From Aerococcus sp. (lineage in GTDB: Bacteria > Bacillota > Bacilli > Lactobacillales > Aerococcaceae), in assembly GCA_030528285.1 (NCBI GenBank), contig JAUMZE010000002.1, forward strand, positions 176,540 to 240,539: a stretch of DNA of 64,000 bases, given 5' to 3'. The translations under genes and the position numbers were made by a program. The notes beneath the pieces are model-generated. The model was given only the letters and a program-made list of their open reading frames with translations, ran no database searches and was not told the origin of the DNA. Of this stretch, positions 8,805 through 17,157 are shown one piece after another (within the stretch, counting starts at the first letter, position 1; the number at the start of each line of letters is the position of its first letter).

Positions 8805-9554
8805 ATGAAAAAATTGAAAGGCCTACTTGTTATCCTCTGTATCGCAACGGTGATTTCTATTGGCTTAAATGTGAAATATCTAGTGGAGGCTGCTGATTCT
8901 CAGGAACAAACAGCGGCATCATCACAAGTCGCGAGAGACAAGAGCCAATCCACAAACGAAGAGCAATCAGAAAAACGAGATAGCAGTCAATCAGCTTCAA
9001 AATCCAGCTCAAACAAAGAGTCACGTGAAGAACAGGGGACTGATACCACAGAAAGTAAAACAAGTGAAGTGACGCAGCAGCAATCTGAAAAAGAACAAAC
9101 AGAGTCAGAAGAGAAAAACGAACAGACGACTGTGAGTGAAAATGAAGTCCAAATCGCTGCAGAAGAACAATATCGGAAATTAGTCATCCCAGCAATGAAA
9201 GAAGAACATACCGGTAAACCTATGGATGATGGCTGGCATGATATGGTCGCACGGATGATGCCTTATCTATCAGATGAATTATACAATGACTGGAATCAAA
9301 GGATGTACGGGGATGGTGGCACCATGACACTAACCAATAAGGTGATAGATATTAACCTTTATTATGGTAGTGTCAAGGAAGGTAAGATGACAGGGGTTGT
9401 TAAGACTGATTACTACTATCACTACGGAATTGATGGCACTGAAGGCAACAATTCCGCAATTGAACAAGTAACGATCGATCTAGAAACAAATAAAATCATT
9501 GCAATAGATTCTTTGCCAATGGATAATAATTATTATGAAAGAGTTAATAATTAA
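8805..9554 (+). CDS. Membrane-anchored secreted protein, tandem family member
   Basis: 249 residues with the shared anchor (MKKLKGLLVILCIATVISIG), a longer Ser/Glu/Gln-rich linker (about 40-115) and a C-terminal domain beginning QYRKLVIPAMKEEH. AGGAAGGGG precedes ATG 8805, so the earlier in-frame start at 8763 is unlikely. The anchor and domain start are nearly identical to the neighbour, whereas linker length and the far C-terminus differ: tandem duplication followed by divergence. No catalytic motif was seen. Confidence 0.8.
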   Translation: MKKLKGLLVILCIATVISIGLNVKYLVEAADSQEQTAASSQVARDKSQSTNEEQSEKRDSSQSASKSSSNKESREEQGTDTTESKTSEVTQQQSEKEQTESEEKNEQTTVSENEVQIAAEEQYRKLVIPAMKEEHTGKPMDDGWHDMVARMMPYLSDELYNDWNQRMYGDGGTMTLTNKVIDINLYYGSVKEGKMTGVVKTDYYYHYGIDGTEGNNSAIEQVTIDLETNKIIAIDSLPMDNNYYERVNN

Positions 9555-9696
9555 TGGGCTGTCTGTGGAAGAAAAATAAGTATAGTGACTTTCTTTTTCC
9601 TTAATGTAATCCTTAATCACTTTTCTTCCTAACTGGTTCTTGTTGTTCTATGCTACTATTAATCCATAAGCAACAACCAACAGAGGAGTGATGACC

Positions 9697-10113
9697 GTGT
9701 TCACAAGTGAAGTCAACGCAACGAATCAGAAACAATATGTGGTAGAGGCAACGGCGGATGATTTTTCTTACACGCTCGATTTTCCAGACCGAGCAGGAGA
9801 GGCAGCGGCGGGCGCGTCTCCCACAACGATGCTCCTAGTGGCATTAGCGGGTTGCCATTTGATGACGGCTGCCTCCTATTTCGAACGACAGCAGTGGGAT
9901 AATGAGGGATTATCCATTCAAGTGCGTGGAACCTTCAATGACGTGGCAGGCGAGTGGCAGGTTGATACCCAGGTCACGTTAACGGTCAAAGCCACGTTGA
10001 CTGAAGAACAAAAACAAGGCCTTTATGACTATATCAAACGCTATTGCCGCGTGGGGAGCATCCTCGAGAACGGCAAGAACACGGTCGATTTAACGATTAC
10101 GGTAGAAGCCTAA
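9697..10113 (+). CDS. OsmC/Ohr-family protein
   Basis: About 138 residues. OsmC-family proteins reduce organic hydroperoxides using two cysteines; here they are in LAGCHLMTA and RYCRVGS, the expected spacing for the family. Start: ATG 9691 and GTG 9688 are in frame but sit on top of the GAGGAG ribosome site, so GTG 9697, eight bases after it, fits best. An extended -10 (TGCTACTAT, 9651-9659) lies just upstream. A monocistronic unit closed by a long-loop hairpin. Confidence 0.85.
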   Translation: MFTSEVNATNQKQYVVEATADDFSYTLDFPDRAGEAAAGASPTTMLLVALAGCHLMTAASYFERQQWDNEGLSIQVRGTFNDVAGEWQVDTQVTLTVKATLTEEQKQGLYDYIKRYCRVGSILENGKNTVDLTITVEA

Positions 10114-10122
10114 CTCAATACT

Positions 10123-10195
10123 AAAAAGCGAGTGATCTCATGATGATGTTTTCTTCATTGATAGGAGAATGCGTCAGGGGGATTACTCGCTTTTT
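10123..10195. terminator. Long-loop inverted repeat, bidirectional terminator
   Basis: AAAAAGCGAGT (10123-10133) and ACTCGCTTTTT (10185-10195) are exact complements, flanking a 51-base loop. The A-run and T-run would allow termination in either direction. The large loop is unusual and may be the scar of an insertion into a normal terminator. Confidence 0.6.
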
Positions 10196-10197
10196 GT

Positions 10198-10458
10198 ATA
10201 TTACAGAGTTCACAGGTCGATATCATCATGCAGATCGCAGAAAATAATATAGGGATTAGCTTTCTGGCGGAGGAGTCGTTTGAAACCTATTCGGGGGCTA
10301 AGTGCTCCGTTTGTTCGATTCCACTCGTTCCCTGCTACGAGAGAAAGATCTACATGCTGACGAATAAGGAGAGCTACTATGCGGACTGGGTGGAACGTTT
10401 CAGGAAATTTATTATTCATGCCGCTAATCTGCAGATATTGAAACAGTGGGAGGACTAA
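10198..10458 (+). pseudogene. LysR-type regulator remnant (C-terminal fragment)
   Basis: The open frame reads ILQSSQVDIIMQIAENNIGI then SFLAEESFE, and ends with an ...YYADWVERFRKFII segment. This resembles the last 85 or so residues of a LysR substrate-binding domain (the V/I-x-N-x-x-GISFLP strand and the C-terminal helix). The DNA-binding half and half of the effector domain are absent, and no ribosome site precedes ATG 10228. Family assignment rests on pattern recognition only. Confidence 0.6.
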
Positions 10459-10461
10459 AAA

Positions 10462-10496
10462 GAACCACTCCTGATCATTGAGAGAGGGAGTGGTTC
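10462..10496. terminator. Terminator hairpin between convergent units
   Basis: GAACCACTCC / GGAGTGGTTC, ten perfect pairs, between the LysR remnant and the end of the leftward rpiR gene. The T-run is weak (TTCATTCATTA). Confidence 0.55.
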
Positions 10497-10553
10497 ATTC
10501 ATTACTATAAATTCTAAAGCAAACATCATGGGGAAAGCCATTATCAGATGTTT

Positions 10554-11366
10554 CTAGGTACGCTGAGCCATTAAACTCGTATAAATCGCATCAATCCAAA
10601 CCAAAGCCAGAGTTTCATGCGTGATCAGTTTGAAATCCACATTCTCATTCTCCATAGGTAATAACAGCGGAAAATCGATACGTGCGAGGTAAGGATCTTT
10701 GGTTTGCGGGGTTAAGAGGATCATCGGCGTTTGACGTTGGTAGAGCTGTTGGATGATCGTTTTAATGGATGGGAGTGTAAGTGCGGAGGTCAGGAGAAAT
10801 ACCGCATCGGTCGCATCCAGATGGGAGGAGAGGGCAAGTTGGGCGCTCGTTTCGTTGATCGCATAGGCCCGTTCGCCATTTTGGATAAACTTGCGGGCGG
10901 CCATGTCTGCGATTGGAACCATTGAATCGAATCCAAAGAAATAGAGCTGTTGAACGGACGCGAGGCATCCAAGCAACCGCTCAATCGAAAAGTCCTCCAG
11001 TTTCTTTACCATCTGATTTAAGTAGGCATGATAGATCGAAAATGTTTTTTCACTGATCGTTTGAGGGGAATCAGCGGAGGTAATGGCCTCCGTTTTTTCA
11101 ATATCGGTTTTTTCTTCGTCATTAATCACAGCTTGCGAGTGGGTGGCGATCGCGATCTTAAATTGTTGGAAGCCCTTGAATCCCAACTTCTTAACGAAAT
11201 TAAAGATCGTGGTTTCTGAGACTTCGATTTCCAAAGCAAGTTCTGCGATGGTTTTGTTCATAATATCATTTCCGAGGCGCATGAAGTAGTGTGCCACCTT
11301 TTTTTCTTTCGGACTAAATTTTAATTGGTTTTGGCGGAGTAAGGCCTCTAAATAAACATTTTTCAT
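10554..11366 (-). CDS. RpiR-family regulator of the gluconate-type operon
   Basis: 270 residues. RpiR helix-turn-helix at about 1-75 (TIAELALEIEVSETTIFNFV) and SIS domain at about 120-250 (LYFFGFDSMVP, VFLLTSALTLP). The in-frame ATG upstream at 11471 lacks a ribosome site, whereas AGGAGG lies directly before ATG 11366. Divergent from the 6-phosphogluconate dehydrogenase operon across a 210-base region with a palindrome and a strong promoter, so it probably controls that operon in response to a sugar phosphate such as 6-phosphogluconate. Confidence 0.88.
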   Translation of the reverse strand: MKNVYLEALLRQNQLKFSPKEKKVAHYFMRLGNDIMNKTIAELALEIEVSETTIFNFVKKLGFKGFQQFKIAIATHSQAVINDEEKTDIEKTEAITSADSPQTISEKTFSIYHAYLNQMVKKLEDFSIERLLGCLASVQQLYFFGFDSMVPIADMAARKFIQNGERAYAINETSAQLALSSHLDATDAVFLLTSALTLPSIKTIIQQLYQRQTPMILLTPQTKDPYLARIDFPLLLPMENENVDFKLITHETLALVWIDAIYTSLMAQRT

Positions 11367-11497
11367 GGTTTCCTCCTCGTAAGCGGCCCCGCCATCCTCG
11401 AAGAAACGAGGAACAGGACTAAGATGTTGCTTATTTATCATAGCATAAACCGCTTCACGGCAGAGAGACAAGTATACTCTTTCACGAAAGAAAAATA

Positions 11498-11547
11498 AAA
11501 TTTATAAATTTGTAAGCCTTTACATAAATAAATTTTAATGATATTAT
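11498..11547 (+). promoter_or_regulatory. Operon promoter with upstream palindromic operator candidate
   Basis: TTTACA (11519-11524), 17 bases, TATTAT (11542-11547): a good sigma-A promoter 30 bases ahead of the dehydrogenase. Just upstream lies the perfect 14-bp palindrome AAATTTATAAATTT (11498-11511), suitably placed for the divergent RpiR protein. The operator role is inferred. Confidence 0.6.
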
Positions 11548-11576
11548 GGGTCCATCCTAAGAGGAAAAGAGGAATC

Positions 11577-12482
11577 ATGGTGAAAGTTGGATTTATTGGT
11601 TTAGGCAAGATGGGATTAAACATGGCGCTCAACGTCACGGACAAAGGCTGGTCTGTCGTCGGTTTTGACGCAAATGAATCGGCACGCGAAAAAGCAAAGG
11701 CAAAAGGTCTAACAGTAGCGGACACAGAAGATGTGTTGCTCAGTCAATTAGACGAACCCAAAGTCGTGCTGTTGAGTACCCCAGCTGGCCCAACTACCAA
11801 TGGCCTGGTGAAAGAGTTGACAGATAAGCTCCACGCGGGCGATATCATCATCGACAGCGGTAATAGCTACTACAAGGATAGCCAGGAGAATTTCCGCGTT
11901 GCTACCGAAAAAGAGATCCATTTCGTTGATTGCGGCACGTCCGGTGGTATGAGTGGCGCTCGTTATGGTGCCTGCTTGATGGTCGGTGGTGAGGAAGCAG
12001 TCGTGAAACAGTTGGAAGGCTTCTTCACGGATTTAGCAATTGAAGATGGTTATCTCTACGCCGGCAAACCAGGATCTGGTCACTATTTGAAGATGGTTCA
12101 TAATGGAATCGAATACGGCATGATGGAAGCGATCGGTGAAGGTTTCGCAGTTCTTGAAGAGAGTGATTATGACTTCGAGATGGCGGACGTCGCAAAATGC
12201 TGGGCGAACGGTTCTGTAATTCGTTCCTGGCTGATCGATCTGATGGTGGATGCCTTCAAACAGGATCCAAATCTCGATGACATCGAAGGCATTATCGACG
12301 CGAATGGAGAAGCTAAATGGACCGTCCAAGAAGCCCTTGATTTGGATATTCCGCTGCCTGTGATTGCGTCTTCTCTCTATGTAAGAAATGCCAGCAAGAT
12401 CGAGAACAGTTTCTCGAATCGCGTGGTTGCGAGCTTGCGCAATGGTTTCGGAGGACATGCCCTCTACAAGAAAGGGGAATAA
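11577..12482 (+). CDS. 6-phosphogluconate dehydrogenase, short (about 300 aa) type
   Basis: 301 residues. Oxidatively decarboxylates 6-phosphogluconate to ribulose 5-phosphate. The N-terminal Rossmann motif GFIGLGKMG, the substrate loop GTSGGMSGA and the catalytic KMVHNGIEYGMMEAIGEG segment are present. The length matches the short YqeC/GndA-like form, often NAD-linked, rather than the 470-residue form. GAGGAA precedes ATG 11577. Its stop overlaps the next ATG by one base. First gene of the PTS operon, which points to gluconate as the imported substrate. Confidence 0.87.
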   Translation: MVKVGFIGLGKMGLNMALNVTDKGWSVVGFDANESAREKAKAKGLTVADTEDVLLSQLDEPKVVLLSTPAGPTTNGLVKELTDKLHAGDIIIDSGNSYYKDSQENFRVATEKEIHFVDCGTSGGMSGARYGACLMVGGEEAVVKQLEGFFTDLAIEDGYLYAGKPGSGHYLKMVHNGIEYGMMEAIGEGFAVLEESDYDFEMADVAKCWANGSVIRSWLIDLMVDAFKQDPNLDDIEGIIDANGEAKWTVQEALDLDIPLPVIASSLYVRNASKIENSFSNRVVASLRNGFGGHALYKKGE

Positions 12483-13498
12483 TGCTCATGAGTGATTACC
12501 GCATTGCCATTGTGAACTCCAGCAGTTTTGGACGGATTTTCCCTGAACATCTCACGCGTTTGGAAGCCATTGGGGAGGTTAAACGCTTTGAGTTTGAACC
12601 AACCGTTTCAGGACGTGAACTCGCTCATGCCCTCCACGGTTTCAATCTGATTATTGCGAGCGTGACGCCTAATTTTGATCGGGAGTTTTTCCAACAGAAG
12701 GATGAGCTCTATCTGATCTCACGTCACGGGATCGGCTATAACAATGTCGACCTCTCTGCAGCCAAGGAGCATGGGACGGTGGTTTCAATTGTGCCTGCGT
12801 TGGTTGAACGAGACGCGGTGGCTGAGAACAATGTGACGAATCTCCTCAGCGTGATGCGCCACACTCAAGCGGCCACGACCGCTGTCAAACAGGATCAGTG
12901 GGAAGGACGCGCCCAGTTTGTGGGGCATTCGCTCTTCAATAAACGTGTGGGAATCATTGGGATTGGGAATACCGGCAGTGCAGTCGCTGAGATTCTAAGA
13001 CAAGGATTCCGCTGTCAGGTGGTCGCATATGATCCCAATAAGTCACCGCTCGATATGGCACAGTTTGGCGTCAAGAAAGTCGATTTTGAGACCTTACTCG
13101 AAACCAGTGACGTGATCTGTCTCTGTGCCAATCTGACGGATGAGAACTATCACATGATCAATCACGAGACATTGAAACAGATGAAACCGGGTGTCTATCT
13201 ATCGAACAGTGCACGGGGCGCGTTGGTTGATGAAACGGCCATGGTTGAATCATTAAAAACGGGCCATGTGGCGGGATTTGCGACGGATGTGTTGGAAGAA
13301 GAACCAGGACGTATGGATCACCCGTATCTCTCGTTTGATAATGTGGTTGTCACACCGCACACCTCTGCTTATACCAAAGAATGCTTAGAAGCGATGGGTG
13401 ATAAGTGTGTGACGGATTGCGAACGATTCACTAAGCACCAATTACCAGAGCGAGCGGTTCAACCAGACACCCCTTATCTCATAGAAACAATCAAATAA
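12482..13498 (+). CDS. D-isomer-specific 2-hydroxyacid dehydrogenase
   Basis: 338 residues. NAD(P)-dependent reduction of a 2-keto acid. The coenzyme fold GIIGIGNTGSAVAE, the arginine loop HGIGYNNVD, the NSARGALVDE segment and the catalytic histidine in TPHTSAY are visible. The ATG overlaps the preceding stop (TAATG), supporting coupling; a second ATG lies two codons in and is also possible. In this context 2-ketogluconate reductase, or a reductase of a phosphorylated derivative, is the likeliest role, but a phosphoglycerate dehydrogenase-like activity cannot be excluded. Confidence 0.82.
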   Translation: MLMSDYRIAIVNSSSFGRIFPEHLTRLEAIGEVKRFEFEPTVSGRELAHALHGFNLIIASVTPNFDREFFQQKDELYLISRHGIGYNNVDLSAAKEHGTVVSIVPALVERDAVAENNVTNLLSVMRHTQAATTAVKQDQWEGRAQFVGHSLFNKRVGIIGIGNTGSAVAEILRQGFRCQVVAYDPNKSPLDMAQFGVKKVDFETLLETSDVICLCANLTDENYHMINHETLKQMKPGVYLSNSARGALVDETAMVESLKTGHVAGFATDVLEEEPGRMDHPYLSFDNVVVTPHTSAYTKECLEAMGDKCVTDCERFTKHQLPERAVQPDTPYLIETIK

Positions 13499-13519
13499 TC
13501 ACCAAGAAGGAGGATTTAT

Positions 13520-14350
13520 ATGGCCACATTATCGGTTTGGCAAAGTTTAATTATTGCATTATGGGTCGCGGGCATTATGTCACGTTGGCTCCTCGGTGGG
13601 GCGACATTAATGTTACGCTTCTCACCATTGATGACAGGTCTCGTCGTGGGACTTGTCATGGGGCGTGTGAGTGACGCCATGGTTGTCACAGCAGCCCTTC
13701 AGTTGATCTACATGGGAGTCTTCTCACCAGGTGGCTCGATGCCAGCAGAACCGTCAATAGCGGCAGCGATTGCGGTCCCAGTCGCATTACTCGGGAACCT
13801 CCCAGCACAGTCTGCGGTCGCCGTTGCTGTGCCAGTTGGATTACTCGGGAGTTATCTCTATCAGCTACGTTTCTTTATTAATACTTTTATTGGGAAATAT
13901 ACCGACCAAGCTGTCGAAAATCTTAATGACGGACAAATTACCCGTTCGATCATTTGGTACCCGACAATCGCTTCCTTTATTTTATTTGTTCCCCTTGTAT
14001 TTATTGCTCTTTATTGGGGCGCGCCAGTGATTTCAAATGTCATCAGTGCCTTGCAAGAAACAGTCTTTATTCATATTTTGGAAGTTGTCGGCGGTGGACT
14101 TGCAGCGATCGGGATTGCGACGACGATTTATGTCATCGGACGGAAAGATTTCCTCGTCTTCTTCTTACTCGCTTACTTCCTGAGTGTTGTCTTCAAATCA
14201 CTCAACATTACGATGGTGACCTACGCCATTATCGGTTCCTTATTATCGATTATCTTTGTGATGACCAAACAACAAGCAGCTCAATCCGGTGCAGGGAATG
14301 GAACGAGTGCGCCGAGTGATTTCGATGACGAAGACGACGATGATTTTTAA
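13520..14350 (+). CDS. PTS mannose-class EIIC
   Basis: 276 residues, polytopic membrane protein. The family segment LMTGLVVGLVMGRVSDAMVV lies near residues 40-60. AAGGAGG precedes the ATG and the gap to the dehydrogenase is 21 bases. The C-terminus ends in a strongly acidic tail SDFDDEDDDDF, almost identical to the tail of the cognate IIA. Mannose-class PTS for gluconate is known in Enterococcus faecalis; the dehydrogenases here point the same way. Confidence 0.92.
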   Translation: MATLSVWQSLIIALWVAGIMSRWLLGGATLMLRFSPLMTGLVVGLVMGRVSDAMVVTAALQLIYMGVFSPGGSMPAEPSIAAAIAVPVALLGNLPAQSAVAVAVPVGLLGSYLYQLRFFINTFIGKYTDQAVENLNDGQITRSIIWYPTIASFILFVPLVFIALYWGAPVISNVISALQETVFIHILEVVGGGLAAIGIATTIYVIGRKDFLVFFLLAYFLSVVFKSLNITMVTYAIIGSLLSIIFVMTKQQAAQSGAGNGTSAPSDFDDEDDDDF

Positions 14351-14368
14351 CGCGAAGGAGGCAGTCTG

Positions 14369-15220
14369 ATGTCGGAAAAAGTAACAACGAACCAACCTGA
14401 AGAAATTACGCCGAAAGATGTCACGGTTTCATACTTACGCTGGCACTTTGCGAATGAAATCCCGCATACCTTCGAGCGTTATCTCGCACCGTCCCTGCTA
14501 TATGGGATGATGCCAATTCTACGTAAACTCTACAAAGACGATGATGAACTGCGGAAAGCCTATCAACGTCAGCTCTTGTTCTTCAACACCCAGATGACTT
14601 GGGGTGGTGGGATTATCACCGGGTTGATGGCATCGATGGAGGCTAAACGCGCAGAAGAAGTTGCGAATAACGAACCGATCACAATGACCGATGACCTGCT
14701 CTATAACACCAAGGCCGGTCTGATGGGGGCCCTCGCTGGGATTGGGGATGCGATTGATTCCGGGACGATTCAATACATCTTCATTGCGATTGCGGTTCCT
14801 TGGGCGCAAGGTGGGAGTGCGATGGGGGCATTGTTCCCATTCGTGTGCTTCGCGTTGTATCAGGCATTAATCGGGGTCTTCTTTGCCCGTTCTGCATTCA
14901 GGATGGGGCGGGATGCGACAAGTTTGATGAGCGATAATACCGTCAAAGTCGCAATCGAAGTTCTCTCCATTCTCGGGCTCTTCATGATGGGGATCCTCGC
15001 TGGTAATTACGTCCAAGTGACCTCCACGTTGAAGTTCTCCATGTCCGGGCGCGAATTCGTGTTGCAGGACATTCTCGATAAGATCGTCCCAGGTCTGTTG
15101 CCGCTTGCGGTGGTCATGGGCGTGTACTGGTACTACAACAAATTCGGATTGAACGTCACGAAAGCCCTCTTATGGTTGACGGGAATTCTTTCCGTTCTCG
15201 CGGGTATCGGTATTCTGTAA
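14369..15220 (+). CDS. PTS mannose-class EIID
   Basis: 283 residues. Begins with ITPKDVTVSYLRWHFANEIP, an IID-type N-terminus, and contains GLMGALAGIGDAIDSG near residue 115-130, followed by membrane helices. GAAGGAGG precedes the ATG, 18 bases after IIC. Forms the translocation unit with the IIC just upstream. Confidence 0.92.
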   Translation: MSEKVTTNQPEEITPKDVTVSYLRWHFANEIPHTFERYLAPSLLYGMMPILRKLYKDDDELRKAYQRQLLFFNTQMTWGGGIITGLMASMEAKRAEEVANNEPITMTDDLLYNTKAGLMGALAGIGDAIDSGTIQYIFIAIAVPWAQGGSAMGALFPFVCFALYQALIGVFFARSAFRMGRDATSLMSDNTVKVAIEVLSILGLFMMGILAGNYVQVTSTLKFSMSGREFVLQDILDKIVPGLLPLAVVMGVYWYYNKFGLNVTKALLWLTGILSVLAGIGIL

Positions 15221-15247
15221 TAATTAAATAAAGGAGTTAAAAAGATT

Positions 15248-15754
15248 ATGGGAAAAGTTAATTTAGCACGTGTTGATGAACGTTTAATTCACGGTCAGGT
15301 GATGATTACCCTCTCACAGCGTAACGGGGTCAACTCGATTTTCGTGGTGGATGATGTCGTGGCTAAGGACAAATTTATGAAAGACCTCTACAAGAGTGCA
15401 GGGAGTCGGACCGGACAAAAAACAATCGTGATCTCAGAAAAGAAAGCTAAATACTACTGGGATGAATATGACTTCAAGGATTACGACTGCATTCTCTTAA
15501 CGAAAACGGTTAAGGCCATTTATGATTTAGCGACGCACGGAATTCCAATGCCAGAGCTCAATATTGGTGGGATCGCGCAGAAGGATTCTGAAGCAGACAA
15601 GCTTGTGACGAAATCTGTTTACTTGAACCGTGACGATGCATTACTCCTCAAGGATCTCCATGAAAACTATGGGGTGGAGGATATCTACTTCCAAGCAACC
15701 CCATCTGCACCAAAGACGTCTTTGGAAGATGTCTTGAAGCAGTTTGATCTCTAA
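15248..15754 (+). CDS. PTS mannose-class EIIB
   Basis: 168 residues, cytoplasmic phosphocarrier. ARVDERLIHGQV carries the phosphohistidine (about His15). The gap from IID is 27 bases with AAGGAG ahead of the ATG. Unlike the first PTS in the window, the order here is IIC-IID-IIB-IIA, and a large hairpin separates IIB from IIA. Confidence 0.93.
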   Translation: MGKVNLARVDERLIHGQVMITLSQRNGVNSIFVVDDVVAKDKFMKDLYKSAGSRTGQKTIVISEKKAKYYWDEYDFKDYDCILLTKTVKAIYDLATHGIPMPELNIGGIAQKDSEADKLVTKSVYLNRDDALLLKDLHENYGVEDIYFQATPSAPKTSLEDVLKQFDL

Positions 15755-15768
15755 TCAGCCTCCATGCA

Positions 15769-15841
15769 CCTCTTTGCCACAGCAATACGACGCATACAAA
15801 AAGGTATCAGCGGCTGGGTCGCTTCGGCAAAGAGGATTTAT
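15769..15841 (+). promoter_or_regulatory. Intra-operon stem-loop between IIB and IIA
   Basis: CCTCTTTGCC (15769-15778) pairs perfectly with GGCAAAGAGG (15826-15835), followed by ATTTATTTT. A shorter ATAC/GTAT pairing lies inside. It could be a leaky terminator or an RNA processing or stability element that lowers IIA and HAD-phosphatase expression compared with the upstream subunits. Confidence 0.6.
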
Positions 15842-15932
15842 TTTGGGTGATCAATAGAAATAAATGATGAATGTTAGAGGAATGATCGAGTAAACCGATC
15901 ATAAATAGCAGATGAATGAGTGAGGAGAATCT

Positions 15933-16376
15933 ATGTTAGGTATTATTATTGCGACCCATGGCGCATTGAGCGACGGATTGAAGAATGCGGGCGAAGTGAT
16001 TATGGGTGAAACACAGCGTATTGAAACGATCAATCTCGTGCCAGGACAAGCCGTTGACAGCGTGAAGGATGATATTACAGCAGCTATGAATAAATTGGGA
16101 ATTGAACAGGATATCCTGATTTTGACGGATATTGCGGGGGCAAGCCCTTACAATCAGAGCTTACTAGCGATCCACGAGCTACCAGAGGAATTGGCGAGTC
16201 ATGTGTGCATCCTCCACGGGGTGAACCTGCCGATGTTACTGAGTGCGATGAACCAGCAAATTTTAGGGGCAGATCTCAAGGCAGCCGCTCAAACCATTGT
16301 CCAGGAAGCCAAAGAAAGCATTGGGTTATTTGTGGAAGCAGTCGATGAGGATGACGAAGACGACGATGATTTCTAA
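15933..16376 (+). CDS. PTS mannose-class EIIA
   Basis: 147 residues. MLGIIIATHGALSDGL contains the phosphorylated His9. DIAGASPYNQSL is the conserved helix. GAGGAG precedes the ATG. The C-terminus is an acidic run ending DEDDEDDDDF, echoing the IIC tail of the same system. The stop region overlaps the start of the following phosphatase gene. Confidence 0.92.
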   Translation: MLGIIIATHGALSDGLKNAGEVIMGETQRIETINLVPGQAVDSVKDDITAAMNKLGIEQDILILTDIAGASPYNQSLLAIHELPEELASHVCILHGVNLPMLLSAMNQQILGADLKAAAQTIVQEAKESIGLFVEAVDEDDEDDDDF

Positions 16377-17049
16377 TCAGGAGGGAGTCACTAATCGAAC
16401 GTTTCAGAGCGCAATTTTCGATCTCGATGGGACGCTGATTAATTCGGAGCCGATCTATGCAAAGGGTTGGCGTTACGCGTTGAAACAGTACGGCTATACG
16501 ATTTCCAATCAGACGTTGGAGCGGATGACGGGGCAATCGATCCAGACGAATAACGCACTGATTGGTGAGATTGTGGGGAATGAGGCATTAATCCCTAGAG
16601 TCCGCCAGTTGCGCGAGGATTATTATGATCAGGCATTGGAACAGGGAGAGATTCAGCTATTGCCGGGTGCTCAGGCGTTCTTACAGCAGCTGTTTGATGA
16701 AGGTGTGACACTCGCAATCGCCTCTGCTAGCAAGCGCACCAAGGTGGTCAAGACGTTAACAGTACTTGAGATCAAATCGTTCTTTACCGTTGTTGTGGCG
16801 GGGGATGAGGTCCTAACCTCAAAACCGGATCCCGCGATTTATCAACAAACCCTCGCTAAACTCCACCAGACCCCAGCGACTGCGATTGGGTTTGAGGATT
16901 CTTTGTCGGGCGTGTTGAGTTGTACGCGTGCGGGGATTCCCACAGTGATTATGGGAGAGCGTGCCCAAGCAATCATCCCCCAGCTGAATCAAACAGAGCA
17001 GTCCTTGATTCTTGGACAGTACACGGACTTCACCAATCTCCTATCATAA
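16366..17049 (+). CDS. HAD-superfamily phosphatase, beta-phosphoglucomutase-like
   Basis: 227 residues from ATG 16366, which overlaps the IIA gene by 11 bases. HAD motif I is FDLDGTL with the nucleophile aspartate, motif II is the Ser in IASASKR, and motif IV is GFEDSLSG; a helical cap lies between I and II. The AGGAGGGAG at 16379-16387 has no start codon at the right distance, so coupled initiation at 16366 is preferred, although less certain than usual. Likely dephosphorylates or isomerises a sugar phosphate of the same pathway, perhaps a dead-end phosphogluconate derivative. Confidence 0.8.
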   Translation: MISNQEGVTNRTFQSAIFDLDGTLINSEPIYAKGWRYALKQYGYTISNQTLERMTGQSIQTNNALIGEIVGNEALIPRVRQLREDYYDQALEQGEIQLLPGAQAFLQQLFDEGVTLAIASASKRTKVVKTLTVLEIKSFFTVVVAGDEVLTSKPDPAIYQQTLAKLHQTPATAIGFEDSLSGVLSCTRAGIPTVIMGERAQAIIPQLNQTEQSLILGQYTDFTNLLS

Positions 17050-17062
17050 ACGGATTTCCTCC

Positions 17063-17102
17063 AGCCATCGCATCTTCAATGAAGACGTGCGGTGGCTTTT
17101 TT
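17063..17102 (+). terminator. Intrinsic terminator of the gluconate-type operon
   Basis: AGCCATCGCATCTT pairs with GAAGACGTGCGGTGGCT (small bulges), followed by TTTTTT. Strong. Confidence 0.8.
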
Positions 17103-17157
17103 GGTGGGAATCATGCATGCCATTTCATATAATAGGAGAATGATGGAGGTGTGGAAG

